Below are positions 16,408 to 25,255 of a stretch of DNA of 35,844 bases, piece after piece; position 1 is the stretch's first letter, and each line of letters starts with the position of its first letter. The translations under genes were made by a program, and so were the position numbers. The notes beneath the pieces were generated by a model. The model was not told the DNA's origin and did not search any database. It saw only the letters and a list, made by a program, of their open reading frames with translations. Origin of the DNA: Candidatus Zixiibacteriota bacterium (GTDB lineage Bacteria; Zixibacteria; MSB-5A5; CAIYYT01); the NCBI GenBank assembly GCA_020853795.1, contig JADYYF010000070.1:1-35844 (forward strand), given 5' to 3'.

Positions 16408-17958
16408 ATGTCCATCGAAGATAAATTGCGGCTGTTGCGGGAGAAGCAGCAGCAGGCCAAGCTCGGCGGGGGCGCCGACAAGATTGCGGCACAGCACAAG
16501 AAGGGCAAACTGACCGCGCGCGAGCGCCTCGAACTGCTGCTCGACCCCGGTTCGTTCGAGGAATTCGACATGTTCGTCACGCATCGCTCGACCGACTTCG
16601 GTCTCGACAAGGTCAGTTACCCCGGCGACGGCGTGGTGACCGGTTGCGGCCTGATCGACAATCGCATCGTCTTCGTGTTCAGCCAGGATTTCACCGTGTT
16701 TGGCGGCTCGCTTTCAGAGGCTCACGCCGAGAAGATCTGCAAGATTATGAAAGACGCGATGAAGGTAGGCGCGCCGGTGATCGGGCTCAACGATTCCGGC
16801 GGCGCGCGGATTCAGGAGGGGGTTGTCTCGCTGGGCGGCTATGCCGATATCTTCCTGCTGAATACGCTGGCCTCCGGCGTCGTCCCGCAGATTTCGGCGA
16901 TTTTGGGTCCCTGCGCCGGCGGCGCGGTGTATTCGCCGGCGATCACCGATTTCGTCTTCATGGTGCGGAAGACCTCGTACATGTTTGTCACCGGCCCGAA
17001 CGTCGTCAAGACGGTGACCCACGAGGATGTCACGATGGAGGACCTTGGGGGCGCCGATACGCACGCGAGCAAGAGCGGCGTCGCGCACTTCGCCTGCGAT
17101 TCCGAGGCGGAGGCGCTGTTCAACATCCGCAAGCTGATCTCGTTTATTCCGCAGAATAACTTGGAGGAAACGCCGCTGCGGCAGGCCACTGATCCGAGCG
17201 ACCGCGTTGACGAGCGCCTGAACCACATCATCCCCGACAACCCGAACAAGCCTTACGACATGATCGAAGTGATCAAGCTGATCGTCGATGACGGCGATTA
17301 CCTGGAAGTGCATGCCGACTACGCCCCCAATATCACGGTCGGATTTGCGCGTCTCGGCGGCCGGTCGATCGGCCTTATCGGCAACCAGCCCGCGCACCTG
17401 GCCGGGGTTCTTGATATCGAGTCGTCGATCAAGGGTGCCCGCTTTATTCGCTTCTGCGATGCTTTCAATATTCCGTTGGTCACGTTCGAAGATGTCCCCG
17501 GCTTCCTGCCCGGCGTGGCGCAGGAACATCACGGGATCATCAAACACGGCGCCAAGCTGCTGTATGCGTATTGCGAAGCAACCGTGCCGAAGATCACCGT
17601 GATTACGCGCAAGGCTTATGGCGGAGCGTACGACGTGATGAATTCCAAGCACGTGCGCGGTGACATGAACTATGCCTGGCCGACGGCCGAGATCGCCGTC
17701 ATGGGCCCCAAGGGCGCAGTCGAGATCATCTTCAAGAAGGAAATCGAGTCTGCTGCCGATCCGCGGAAAGCCCTGGATGAAAAGGTTGCCGAGTACACGG
17801 AGAAGTTCGCCAATCCGTACATCGCGGCCGAGCGCGGTTATATTGACGACATCATCGAGCCGGCGCAGACGCGTCCACGCTTGATTCGCGCGCTCGGGAT
17901 GCTGGCGAGCAAGCGGGACTCAAACCCGCCCAAGAAACACGGCAATATCCCGCTGTAA
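16408..17958 (+). CDS. Acyl-CoA carboxylase carboxyltransferase subunit (propionyl-CoA type)
   Basis: Transfers CO2 between carboxybiotin and an acyl-CoA, either as the beta subunit of propionyl-CoA carboxylase (PccB) or as methylmalonyl-CoA decarboxylase alpha (MmdA). The 516-residue length is standard. Two crotonase-fold halves are visible, with the oxyanion-hole motifs SGGARIQEG (130-138) and [20 protein letters not shown]. Asp409 in [14 protein letters not shown] is the position where propionyl-CoA enzymes carry Asp and acetyl-CoA enzymes do not, supporting propionyl/methylmalonyl-CoA. No biotin carboxylase, biotin carrier, membrane decarboxylase or epimerase gene is in the window, so the direction of the reaction cannot be decided. 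SD GGAG is seven bases before the ATG. Confidence 0.93.
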   Translation: MSIEDKLRLLREKQQQAKLGGGADKIAAQHKKGKLTARERLELLLDPGSFEEFDMFVTHRSTDFGLDKVSYPGDGVVTGCGLIDNRIVFVFSQDFTVFGGSLSEAHAEKICKIMKDAMKVGAPVIGLNDSGGARIQEGVVSLGGYADIFLLNTLASGVVPQISAILGPCAGGAVYSPAITDFVFMVRKTSYMFVTGPNVVKTVTHEDVTMEDLGGADTHASKSGVAHFACDSEAEALFNIRKLISFIPQNNLEETPLRQATDPSDRVDERLNHIIPDNPNKPYDMIEVIKLIVDDGDYLEVHADYAPNITVGFARLGGRSIGLIGNQPAHLAGVLDIESSIKGARFIRFCDAFNIPLVTFEDVPGFLPGVAQEHHGIIKHGAKLLYAYCEATVPKITVITRKAYGGAYDVMNSKHVRGDMNYAWPTAEIAVMGPKGAVEIIFKKEIESAADPRKALDEKVAEYTEKFANPYIAAERGYIDDIIEPAQTRPRLIRALGMLASKRDSNPPKKHGNIPL

Positions 17959-18009
17959 TGTCGGGTTTCGCGGGGACGTCAAACATCGACGTCGGCCGTG
18001 CACTTTTAT

Positions 18010-18039
18010 TTGACGCACTAGCCAGCGCGTGCGTATCAT
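18010..18039 (+). promoter_or_regulatory. Candidate promoter for the 18072 lipoprotein gene
   Basis: TTGACG (18010-18015), 18-base spacer, TATCAT (18034-18039). Distance to the chosen start (18072) is right for a short leader, which also argues against the longer in-frame start at 17958. Confidence 0.55.
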
Positions 18040-18071
18040 TGCCAAAATCATCGGAGAGGAGACACGGAAAG

Positions 18072-18710
18072 TTGAAGACCAGATTCCTATTTACGGCCGC
18101 AGCCGTGACTGCAATCAGTGTGATGTTCGCCGCCTGCAGTAAGACCGAAAAGGCGCAAACCGAATCGCAATCGCAACAGATGCCGCCGCAACAGAGCCAG
18201 ATGCCGCCGCAAGGCAATCCGCATGCGGCTGCGGTTCCGAACACCGTTGCCGGGATTACCTGGTTGACGCCAGAAGGCTGGGCGTCGGGCGGCGACCGCC
18301 CGATGCGCATTGCCACCTACCTGATTGACCCCGCCGACGGCAAGGCCGAGTGCGCCGTTTTCTACTTCGGCTCCGGTCAGGGCGGGGATGTTGACGCCAA
18401 CCTCGCCCGCTGGATTCGGCAGGTCGCGCAGCCGGATGGTTCGGATTCGCAGGCGAAGGCCAAGCACGGGACGATTGCGTCCGAGTGCTGCGAGATCAAG
18501 ACGATCGAAGTGGAGGGCACTTACATGTTTTCAGCCGGTCCGATGATGCAGGTTCAGGAGGAGCGTCCCGACTACATTCTGTTGGGCGGGATTGCCCCCG
18601 CGCCGGAGGGAAACGTGTTTTTCAAGCTGACTGGCCCGAAGGCCAAGGCCGAGCAGTGGCGCGCTTCCTTTGGCGCACTTTTGAAGTCGATCAAGAAGAC
18701 CACGTCGTAG
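18072..18710 (+). CDS. Probable lipoprotein, unknown function
   Basis: The 212-residue product starts MKTRFLFTAAAVTAISVMFA followed by Ala-Cys22, a lipoprotein signal with a somewhat atypical lipobox (Phe-Ala-Ala-Cys). A Gln/Pro-rich linker with MPPQ repeats follows (about 30-50), then a globular domain starting TWLTPEGW with a Cys pair (ECCEIK). I do not recognise the domain; TPEGW and the final LTGPKAKAEQW...FGALLKSI recall small outer-membrane-side proteins that measure or bind something at the surface, but no function follows. The start is the TTG at 18072 with SD AGGAGA nine bases upstream and a promoter before it. The frame is open back to 17958, but that part overlaps promoter and SD. 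It is followed by a good terminator. Confidence 0.78.
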   Translation: MKTRFLFTAAAVTAISVMFAACSKTEKAQTESQSQQMPPQQSQMPPQGNPHAAAVPNTVAGITWLTPEGWASGGDRPMRIATYLIDPADGKAECAVFYFGSGQGGDVDANLARWIRQVAQPDGSDSQAKAKHGTIASECCEIKTIEVEGTYMFSAGPMMQVQEERPDYILLGGIAPAPEGNVFFKLTGPKAKAEQWRASFGALLKSIKKTTS

Positions 18711-18751
18711 ATACCGTCGGCCTCGCAGCCGACACTGCACCGGACTTAGGG

Positions 18752-18785
18752 CCGCCGTCGCGCCAGTGACGGCGGTTTTCTTGTT
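18752..18785 (+). terminator. Rho-independent terminator
   Basis: CCGCCGTC (18752-18759) / GACGGCGG (18768-18775), 8-base loop, followed by TTTTCTTGTT. Confidence 0.85.
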
Positions 18786-19094
18786 GCTGCGTCCCGATTC
18801 TGCAAAAAATCGACAATTTGGTGTACGAACCTAACGTCGACAATCCTCTTTACGTTAAGCAATAGCTTGCTCGCAATCTCACCAACCGCAACGGCGACGG
18901 CATTTCGGCGCGTGCTGGACTGCCGGCGATGTTCGTCGCAGACAGGAGGTGCCGGCCAGTAGGGAGAAGAGACCTATTGTTGACTGTCTTAGGCTGTATG
19001 TACCCGCTCCGACCGCTGGCGCGGTCCTCCGATGGGTAACCCACGGCCGCGTTCGTGGTCGGAGCTGAATTCTGGATCGCGGAGGTTAATCGGA
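18786..19094. other. Leader region of the lipoprotein protease, no gene seen
   Basis: No supported gene. A plus-strand frame runs from 19032 into the protease gene but has no SD. TTGACT (about 18978) lacks a matching -10 at proper spacing. Two AGGAG-like motifs (18944, 19081) occur; only the second precedes a start. Confidence 0.5.
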
Positions 19095-20120
19095 ATGAAA
19101 TCGAAGTTTATCGCCAAGTACACCTTGATCGCTTTGATCAGCCTGACCCTGCTGTCGTCGTTGCTTTGGGTTGGCTGCGGCACCGATCAGAATCCTGTGG
19201 ATAATTCCATGAGTTCATTATCGCCCAATAGACCGGAGAATTTCAAGAAGGCTATCGCTGCTCAAGAGCGGTTTACGGAGCAACTGATGCAGCTGAACGG
19301 CGTGGTCGGCACGGGCACCGGCGTCGATGCCAACGGCAACCCTGTTGTCAAGGTCTTCACCTCGCGGCCGGATGTCAAAGGCATCCCCGGGACGCTTGAC
19401 GGTATCCCGGTCGCGATCGAAGAGACGGGAGAATTCACCGCCTTCAGCCTGACTGAGTACTACCGTCCGGTTCCCATCGGTGTCTCGGTGGGCAACAATC
19501 TGGAGTGTGCTGCCGGTACGATCGGCTGTGTGATCTATATCAACGGCGAGAAGTATATCCTGTCGAACAACCATGTTCTCGCGCGGGAGAATCTGGCGGT
19601 CATCGGCGAGGACATCGTCCAGCCGGGCCGCTACGATATTAACTGTGCCGATCATCTGGCCACCGACAAGGTGGGCGATCTCAGCGACTTCGAGCCGCTG
19701 AAGTTTGACGGCACCAATAATTACATCGATGCCGCCATCGCCGAGTACTCGACGACGGACGTCACCTGTGCGACGTTGCCGGAATTCTACCAGTTTCCGT
19801 CCGGCGCGGTTGCCACTGCCGCCGTCGGCCAGGCGATCAAGAAGGTTGGACGCACGACGGAATTCACCACGGGCACGGTCTCAGCGATCAATGTGACAAT
19901 CAGTGTCGGCTACACGCGCGGAACGGCGAAGTTCGTCGGACAGATCATGACCAGCAAGAAGTTCTGCAAAGCCGGAGATTCCGGTTCACTCGTGGTGCTA
20001 AACGATGGGACTGATCGACCGGTCGGTCTCCTCTTCGGGGGCACCAAGACCGGTCAGGCGATCCTGAATCCGATCGGTTCGGTTCTAACTCGTTTTGGCG
20101 CTTCAATCTGCGAGAATTGA
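19095..20120 (+). CDS. Lipoprotein with trypsin-like (clan PA) serine protease domain
   Basis: The 341-residue product begins with a lipoprotein-like signal (MKSKFIAKYTLIALISLTLL, Cys28 in WVGCGT). A small domain VVGTGTGVDANGNPVVKVFT (70-89) follows. The protease core has all three catalytic residues in order: His160 in LSNNHVLA, Asp212 in NYIDAAIAEY and Ser296 in KAGDSGSLVV. The pattern resembles the Nal1-like group of trypsin-fold proteins rather than DegP; there is no PDZ domain. Six or more cysteines in the mature part suggest disulfides in an extracytoplasmic protein. The start is the ATG at 19095 with SD GGAGG (19081-19085); the frame opens 63 bases earlier without SD. Probably attached to a cell-envelope membrane. 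Substrate unknown. Confidence 0.82.
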   Translation: MKSKFIAKYTLIALISLTLLSSLLWVGCGTDQNPVDNSMSSLSPNRPENFKKAIAAQERFTEQLMQLNGVVGTGTGVDANGNPVVKVFTSRPDVKGIPGTLDGIPVAIEETGEFTAFSLTEYYRPVPIGVSVGNNLECAAGTIGCVIYINGEKYILSNNHVLARENLAVIGEDIVQPGRYDINCADHLATDKVGDLSDFEPLKFDGTNNYIDAAIAEYSTTDVTCATLPEFYQFPSGAVATAAVGQAIKKVGRTTEFTTGTVSAINVTISVGYTRGTAKFVGQIMTSKKFCKAGDSGSLVVLNDGTDRPVGLLFGGTKTGQAILNPIGSVLTRFGASICEN

Positions 20121-20142
20121 CATATTCCCCCCGCCTCTGAGC

Positions 20143-20173
20143 GAGATGGGGACCGGTAATCGGCCCCCATCTC
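20143..20173 (+). terminator. Hairpin after the protease gene
   Basis: GAGATGGGG (20143-20151) / CCCCATCTC (20165-20173), perfect 9-bp stem with a 13-base loop. There is no T-tract, so it may act with Rho or only protect the 3' end. Confidence 0.5.
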
Positions 20174-20217
20174 CCGCCTCAGGCAGGCAATTTCTTGTGA
20201 TAAACCGTTATCCCTGC

Positions 20218-20245
20218 TTGACTTCGGAATTCTGTTACGTATAAT
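20218..20245 (+). promoter_or_regulatory. Promoter of the zinc protein-rsmB-PASTA-rpe operon
   Basis: TTGACT (20218-20223), 16-base spacer, consensus TATAAT (20240-20245). The start would be near 20252, with SD GGAGG at 20269-20273 eight bases before the ATG at 20282. Confidence 0.8.
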
Positions 20246-20281
20246 ATTTGTCTGATCGAAAGTTATCTGGAGGACGTATAA

Positions 20282-20473
20282 ATGGCGAAAAGACAGTCAT
20301 TCGCGGATAAGGCCAGCAAAAAGGCGCACGTCAAATTGTGCCCGGTTTGCGGCACGGCCGTCGAGCCGACCCGCGTCGTCGATCCGACCTATACCACTGA
20401 CAAGAAGTCGTGGAAGTTCAAGGATCGGATCGTCGAGATCTGCAAGTGCAACCAGAAAGAACTTCTGGGTTGA
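20282..20473 (+). CDS. Small zinc-binding protein, unknown function
   Basis: A 63-residue, Lys-rich protein. It has CPVCG (20-24) and, 32 residues later, CKC (54-56), a likely single zinc site. The basic N-terminus MAKRQSFADKASKKAHVK looks made for nucleic acid or ribosome contact. It is the first gene of an operon from a strong promoter, with a strong SD. It lies 26 bases before the cluster-less radical-SAM-family gene and upstream of rsmB. I do not recognise a named family. Its position and size recall small ribosome-associated proteins, but that is inference. Confidence 0.8.
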   Translation: MAKRQSFADKASKKAHVKLCPVCGTAVEPTRVVDPTYTTDKKSWKFKDRIVEICKCNQKELLG

Positions 20474-20499
20474 GACTTCGACCGTATTAGGAATTTTCA

Positions 20500-23076
20500 T
20501 TGCGTACTTTCGGTTCGGGTTCAACTCCCCAACCTCTCGCGGACTATTTATCAGGGATGAACTATCAGGCGCTTTTCGAAGCGAAAATCCTTCCGCTCGT
20601 AATCCGTCCGGCACGCTATATCGGTAATGAATGGGGCGCTGCTCACAAGACGGCGGCTGTTCGTGTCGTACTGGCGGTTGCGGACAAATACGACCGTGGC
20701 ATGGCCGAGCCGGAGTTGCTGCGGCTATATCGGCTTTTCAATGCGGAGGCCGACTTGGCCTGTGAGCGCGTCTTTGCCCCCGACGTGGACGCCGAGAAGC
20801 TCTTGAAGGAAGAGAACCTGCCGCTGTTCTCACTCGAATCGCTGACGCCTATCGCCGACTGCGACTGGCTCCACTTCTTGATTTCCGATCCGCTCCATTT
20901 CAGCGCCCTGATTACGATTCTCAAGTCGGGGCAGCTACCGCTGCGATCGAATGAACGCAGCGAAGTGCACCCGCTGATCAGCGCTTCCTCGGTCAAGCCG
21001 TTTAATCCGGAGCCGATTGCCGACCTGCTCGATTTCTTCTTCTGCGGGGAGGTCGACACGGCGCTGGCGCAGTTGCGACCGCTGATCTCATCTCGCCGCG
21101 CGCTCGATCGATCAGCGATCTTGCCGCAGTTGGCGCAGATTTCCGGTGTGTATGTGCCGAGTCTCTATCAGCCGCAGTACAGCGGCGACCGATTCGCCGG
21201 TCTGACGGCGACGGCAGCAGCGGCGCCGGCGAAGATCCGCGCGCGCAGCGGCGACAAAACGGGCCGGTTGGTCGTTCCGATCCTGCCGTATGAAGAAATC
21301 ACCGGTGACCGAGTGAACGTTTTCCTCGGTTCGAGCGTCGATGTCGCCAAGACGGTCGAATTCATCGATCGTGCGTTGCAGCAGACAGGCTATGATGAAG
21401 TATCATTCCACGGTGACCTGGTTGCCGGGATCAAGAATTTTGATCAGTTGACGACGCAGGTCGGCCAGCGCTTCCGCGACCGCCACATCGCGGTCACCTT
21501 GCCGGCACTGCCGCCGGTGGCTGCCGCGATCGAATACCAGCGCGCCGTCACGTTTGCCGAAAAGCAAACGCTGCGGTTTGCGCTGCTGTCGGGCAGCGAG
21601 CGCCTGCGCGAAGCGCACGGCCACTACGCCGGGATCGATCAATTCTATCAAGTGTTGGCCAATGCGTACGCCTCCGGCTGGCGGTCGGTGCGGCTCGACT
21701 TCGAAATCGGCCTGCCGGAAGAGAGCCCGCGAGATGTCGAGGATACGATTGCCGTGATCCGCAACTGTGATGCCGTGCGCGCCGAATATGGCGACAAGTA
21801 TTTCCTGCACGTGACGCTGTCGCCGGCGCAGGCGAGCGTGGGCAGCGAGTGGCAGTGGGATGCGCTGACGCCGCCGGCCGAGTATCAGGCACGCTGCGAC
21901 CGGATTCAGAAATCGGCGCGTGGTCGCAATATCCAATATCGCGTGCGCGAAGCCGGCGCCGCGTACCTGCGCGCCGTCTTGGCCCGCGGCGATCGCCGTC
22001 TGGGTGAGGCGATCCTGTCCGCGCACGAACGCGGCGCGCGCTTTGACGGTTGGAACGAGCACTTCAACTTCGAGCTGTGGACGCAGGTCTGCGCCGAATG
22101 CGGTCTGCCCGTCGACAAGCTTGCGGCGGAGATTCCCTTGACCGCGACCTTGCCCTGGGATCATCTTGACTATGGCCAGTCGAGCGAGGATCTGCGTCGC
22201 CGCCGCCAGACGGCGTTTCCGGCTGAAACAGTGCGTAAAGAAAGTGCAGGCTTCAAGCTCGGTGACATCATTCTCGCCAAGCCGGAGTTGGCTGAGCAAA
22301 TTCTCGCGGCGCCGGAGAGTCCGCCGTCGCCGAGTCAGTCGTTCGGCCGCCGACCGAAGCGGACGCCGGTGCAGGCGGTGGCGATGGTTGTGCCGCGCAG
22401 CCGGGTGCGGGTTCAGTGGCGGAAAGATGCGCCCGCGCGCTTCATCGGCCATCTGGCGACGATGCGGATGTTCGAGCGGGCGTTGCGGCGCGCCGAGATT
22501 CCGGTGAGTTTCTCGCAGGGATTCCATCCGCGGCCGCGGCTGTCGTTTGGTCCGCCACTGTCGGTCGGGTATACCTCGGAGGCCGAGTATTTCGATATTC
22601 AGCTTGAGGCGCCGTATCAGGACACGATGCTGGACCGGCTCAATCGCGCCTTGCCCGCGGGTTTCACAATTGTACAGGGGCGAACGGTTTTCGGCAAAGC
22701 CGCGTCGGTGTCGAGCCAGATCAACCTGGCGTGTTACGCGGTCGAGTTGCCGGAAAGCTGCGCCATCGCACAAAAACAGATTGATTCTCTGCTCGAACAG
22801 CCGACGATAATTGTAGAACGAATAAAGGCTGACGAAAAATCGGAAGTCGATGTCCGCAATTCGATCATCGCCCTCGAACTTCAGCGCGGCGACTCCGTAA
22901 ACCTGCTCAGAATGGAGCTGGCGCTCGGCAACCTGGGATTCGTTCGTCCCGATGAAGTCCTGGCCTTCGGGTTCGGTTGGAGTTCACGGGAAATTTTATC
23001 TTTGAATATTTGTCGCACGGCGCTAATCGTTCTGTTTGGAAAGAGCCGCCTAAGTCCGTTTGAGGTTAGTGGATGA
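20500..23076 (+). CDS. Radical-SAM-family/DUF2344 fusion lacking the iron-sulfur cysteines
   Basis: The 858 residues follow the layout of the fused protein family known as TIGR03960 plus TIGR03936 (DUF2344). An N-terminal B12-binding-like part has PARYIGNEWG (37-46), CERVFAPDVDAEKLL and PLFSLES. A linker GVYVPSLYQP follows, then the radical-SAM barrel opening LVVPILPYEEI, the late barrel GWRSVRLDFEIGLPEE (393-408), ARFDGWNEHFNFELW (513-527) and PWDHLDYG. DUF2344 (about 635-850) has RFIGHLATMRMFERALRR and SQGFHPRPRLSFGPPL. Where the family carries the CxxxCxxC cluster motif just after the barrel opening, this protein reads RVNVFLGSSVDVAKTVEF (271-288). No CxxxCxxC exists anywhere in it. Start: TTG with SD AGGA seven bases upstream; ATG 20557 is an alternative. 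Stop overlaps rsmB (ATGA). Confidence 0.85.
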   Translation: MRTFGSGSTPQPLADYLSGMNYQALFEAKILPLVIRPARYIGNEWGAAHKTAAVRVVLAVADKYDRGMAEPELLRLYRLFNAEADLACERVFAPDVDAEKLLKEENLPLFSLESLTPIADCDWLHFLISDPLHFSALITILKSGQLPLRSNERSEVHPLISASSVKPFNPEPIADLLDFFFCGEVDTALAQLRPLISSRRALDRSAILPQLAQISGVYVPSLYQPQYSGDRFAGLTATAAAAPAKIRARSGDKTGRLVVPILPYEEITGDRVNVFLGSSVDVAKTVEFIDRALQQTGYDEVSFHGDLVAGIKNFDQLTTQVGQRFRDRHIAVTLPALPPVAAAIEYQRAVTFAEKQTLRFALLSGSERLREAHGHYAGIDQFYQVLANAYASGWRSVRLDFEIGLPEESPRDVEDTIAVIRNCDAVRAEYGDKYFLHVTLSPAQASVGSEWQWDALTPPAEYQARCDRIQKSARGRNIQYRVREAGAAYLRAVLARGDRRLGEAILSAHERGARFDGWNEHFNFELWTQVCAECGLPVDKLAAEIPLTATLPWDHLDYGQSSEDLRRRRQTAFPAETVRKESAGFKLGDIILAKPELAEQILAAPESPPSPSQSFGRRPKRTPVQAVAMVVPRSRVRVQWRKDAPARFIGHLATMRMFERALRRAEIPVSFSQGFHPRPRLSFGPPLSVGYTSEAEYFDIQLEAPYQDTMLDRLNRALPAGFTIVQGRTVFGKAASVSSQINLACYAVELPESCAIAQKQIDSLLEQPTIIVERIKADEKSEVDVRNSIIALELQRGDSVNLLRMELALGNLGFVRPDEVLAFGFGWSSREILSLNICRTALIVLFGKSRLSPFEVSG

Positions 23077-24416
23077 GCGAACAGCAGCAGCAGCACCTTA
23101 ATCCTCGCGAAGAAGCCTACCGGGTGCTTATGATCGCCCGCCGCGATCCGGAGGCGTTGCAGCAGGAGTTGTCCCAGCTCAAGCAGAAGAATTTCCGCGG
23201 CCGCTTCGATCTCAATCTCGCGATTTACCTGGTCTCCGGCACGATCAAGATGCAGAAGCGGCTCGACCTGATTCTATCGCAGTACCTGCGCAAGAAGCTC
23301 TCGTCGCATTCCGATTCGCTGATTACCGTGTTGCGCGTCGGCTGCTTCCAGTTGCTGCCCGACTGCAACATCCCGCACTACGCCGCGGTCAACGAGACCG
23401 TGAATCTGGCCAAGAAGTACACGCCCGGTGCCGAGGCGATGGTGAACGCCGTGCTGAAAAATATCGCGCAGAACATCGAGAAGCTCACCTTCGAGGAACT
23501 GCGCGCCGACATGCTCAACTTCCTGACGCAGTTCTACTCGTATCCGATCTGGTTCGTCAAGGAATTGCTGGCGGTGTATCCGGAGGCGGTGGTCGAGAAG
23601 TTCCTGCGCAACGGCAACGATCCGCAACCGCTGCAACTGCGTCTGCGCGACGACGGCGATCGCGTCAAGCAGTACCTCGCCAAGCTGCAGCAGGCGAACA
23701 TTCGCTTCAAGCAAGGGAAGTTTCTCAAGAACTTCATTCATATCATCGCCGACGTCAACCCGGTGCAGCTGCCGCTCTTCGACTCCGGCGAGTTTATCAT
23801 CCAGAACGAGGCCTCCGGGCTGGCGGTGGAATTGCTCAATCCGCGCCCCGGCGAGACCGTGCTCGATCTCTGCGCGGCGCCCGGCGGCAAGACCACGGAT
23901 ATCGCGTTGCGCATCGGCGAGGGCGGCAATGTCACGGCGCTGGACAACTCCGAGCCGCGCCTGAACCTGCTGCGCGAAAACATCCAGCGTCTCAAGATTG
24001 CCAACATCTTTCCGATCAAGGCCGACGGCACGAAATTCCGCTCCGGCGAGTATGACAAGATTCTGGTCGACGCGCCCTGTTCCGGTTCCGGCGTGTTCCG
24101 CAAATTTCCCGAGGGGCGCTGGATCACGACGCAGGAGGATATTCCGCGCTATGCCGCCCTGCAACAGGCGTTACTCGGCAATGCCGTGACCCTGCTCAGG
24201 CCGGAGGGCGCCATCGTCTACTCCACCTGCTCGGTGTTGCGCGCCGAGAACGAAGCGGTGATCGCGGAGTTTCTCAAGGAGCATCCGGAATTTGAAGTTC
24301 GCATTCCCGAGACGTTCAAGTTCAAGGAAGTCCTGGGTGAAGACAACTTCATGCGCACCTACCCCGGCCTGAAGTATCTCGACAACATCTTCGCCGCGTA
24401 CCTGACGCGCAAGTAG
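23073..24416 (+). CDS. rsmB: 16S rRNA (cytosine-967-C5)-methyltransferase
   Basis: Methylates C967 of 16S rRNA with S-adenosylmethionine. The 447 residues comprise an N-terminal NusB-like RNA-binding domain (about 8-140), a short linker domain, and the Rossmann-type catalytic domain. Visible are LDLCAAPGGKTTDIA (264-278) for SAM binding, ALDNS, VDAPCSGSG with one active Cys (336) and YSTCSV with the catalytic Cys (386). After the first Cys it reads VFRKFPEGRW where most members have a Arg-Asn/His-Pro-Asp-type motif, a mild variation. It overlaps the upstream gene by four bases, so translation is coupled, and is followed at 12 bases by the PASTA gene. Confidence 0.94.
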   Translation: MSEQQQQHLNPREEAYRVLMIARRDPEALQQELSQLKQKNFRGRFDLNLAIYLVSGTIKMQKRLDLILSQYLRKKLSSHSDSLITVLRVGCFQLLPDCNIPHYAAVNETVNLAKKYTPGAEAMVNAVLKNIAQNIEKLTFEELRADMLNFLTQFYSYPIWFVKELLAVYPEAVVEKFLRNGNDPQPLQLRLRDDGDRVKQYLAKLQQANIRFKQGKFLKNFIHIIADVNPVQLPLFDSGEFIIQNEASGLAVELLNPRPGETVLDLCAAPGGKTTDIALRIGEGGNVTALDNSEPRLNLLRENIQRLKIANIFPIKADGTKFRSGEYDKILVDAPCSGSGVFRKFPEGRWITTQEDIPRYAALQQALLGNAVTLLRPEGAIVYSTCSVLRAENEAVIAEFLKEHPEFEVRIPETFKFKEVLGEDNFMRTYPGLKYLDNIFAAYLTRK

Positions 24417-24428
24417 GGCAGCGCCGCG

Positions 24429-25169
24429 ATGACGCCGCGCTCATACCTCAAACCGCTCTTCTACTACGTCGGCGTGCCGCTGCTGGCGTTCCTGGTGATC
24501 TTCATTTTCCTCAACAATTTCGTGATGCCGATCATTACCAAGCACGGCGAGGAATTTGTCCTGCCCAGCCTCATCGGCAAAACCGAGTTTGAAGCCGACG
24601 AGATCGCGCAGAAATTCGATCTCACCCTGGAGGTTGCCGGCCGCGAATACTCGATTGAAAAGCCGCAGGGGCAAATTCTGACGCAGGTACCGGAGGCGGG
24701 CACGATGGTCAAGCAGGGCCGCAACGTCAAGATCGTCGTCTCCGCCGGCACCCGGATGAGCCAGGTGCCCGAAGTCTACGGACTGCCGTTGGCGCAAGCC
24801 ACGATCACGCTGCAAAAGGCCGGCTTCCAGGCGGGCGACATTGTCTGGATGAAGGTTGATTCGTTGCCCAAGAACACCGCCATCGAGACGATTCCCTCCC
24901 ACGGCGCGACCTTGCCCGCGGGCGCCAAGGTCTCGATCGCCGTCAATCAAGGCGAAGAGCAGAATATCCTGATCATGCCGTCGCTTGTCGGTCTGCCGTT
25001 GGAGCGCGCGCGGGAGCGGTTGGAAGGCCTCGGCCTCGTGCTTGACGATATCAAGCGCGTCAAAGAGGAGCGCTATCTGCCGAATACCGTCCTCGACCAG
25101 AAACCGGCGCAGGGCACCCAGGTGTTGCGCGGCGAACGCGTCAAACTCTCCGTTTCCAAGACTGATTAA
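24429..25169 (+). CDS. Membrane protein with three PASTA domains and no kinase
   Basis: The 246-residue protein has one N-terminal transmembrane helix (about 10-33) and then three PASTA domains outside the membrane (about 43-106, 111-175, 180-244). Each has the usual P-x-L/V-x-G start (LPSLIGKTEFEAD, VPEVYGLPLAQA, MPSLVGLPLERA) and a Q/I-P-x-x-G turn. PASTA domains bind muropeptides and uncrosslinked peptidoglycan and usually sit on Ser/Thr kinases or penicillin-binding proteins. Here no kinase or transpeptidase part exists, and the upstream 12-base gap leaves no room for one. The neighbours are rsmB and rpe, which flank the phosphatase-PASTA kinase pair in Firmicutes. The role is probably cell-wall sensing or scaffolding. 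Confidence 0.9.
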   Translation: MTPRSYLKPLFYYVGVPLLAFLVIFIFLNNFVMPIITKHGEEFVLPSLIGKTEFEADEIAQKFDLTLEVAGREYSIEKPQGQILTQVPEAGTMVKQGRNVKIVVSAGTRMSQVPEVYGLPLAQATITLQKAGFQAGDIVWMKVDSLPKNTAIETIPSHGATLPAGAKVSIAVNQGEEQNILIMPSLVGLPLERARERLEGLGLVLDDIKRVKEERYLPNTVLDQKPAQGTQVLRGERVKLSVSKTD

Positions 25170-25255
25170 TTGCAGTTGCTTCAACACGCATGGCCTGCGA
25201 TAATGGCCTCCGGCGCCGCAGCAATCGTGATTCGCGCCGATTGGGAAGAGTAAGC

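Noticed and set aside
17958-18071. Upstream extension of the 18072 lipoprotein gene, overlapping the carboxyltransferase stop
   Set aside because: The promoter-like boxes and SD lie inside this part, and the lipoprotein signal starts exactly at the TTG at 18072.
21403-22773. 456-codon minus-strand frame opposite the radical-SAM-family gene
   Set aside because: Composition is that of an antisense frame in GC-rich DNA; the plus-strand gene has clear family motifs along the same bases.
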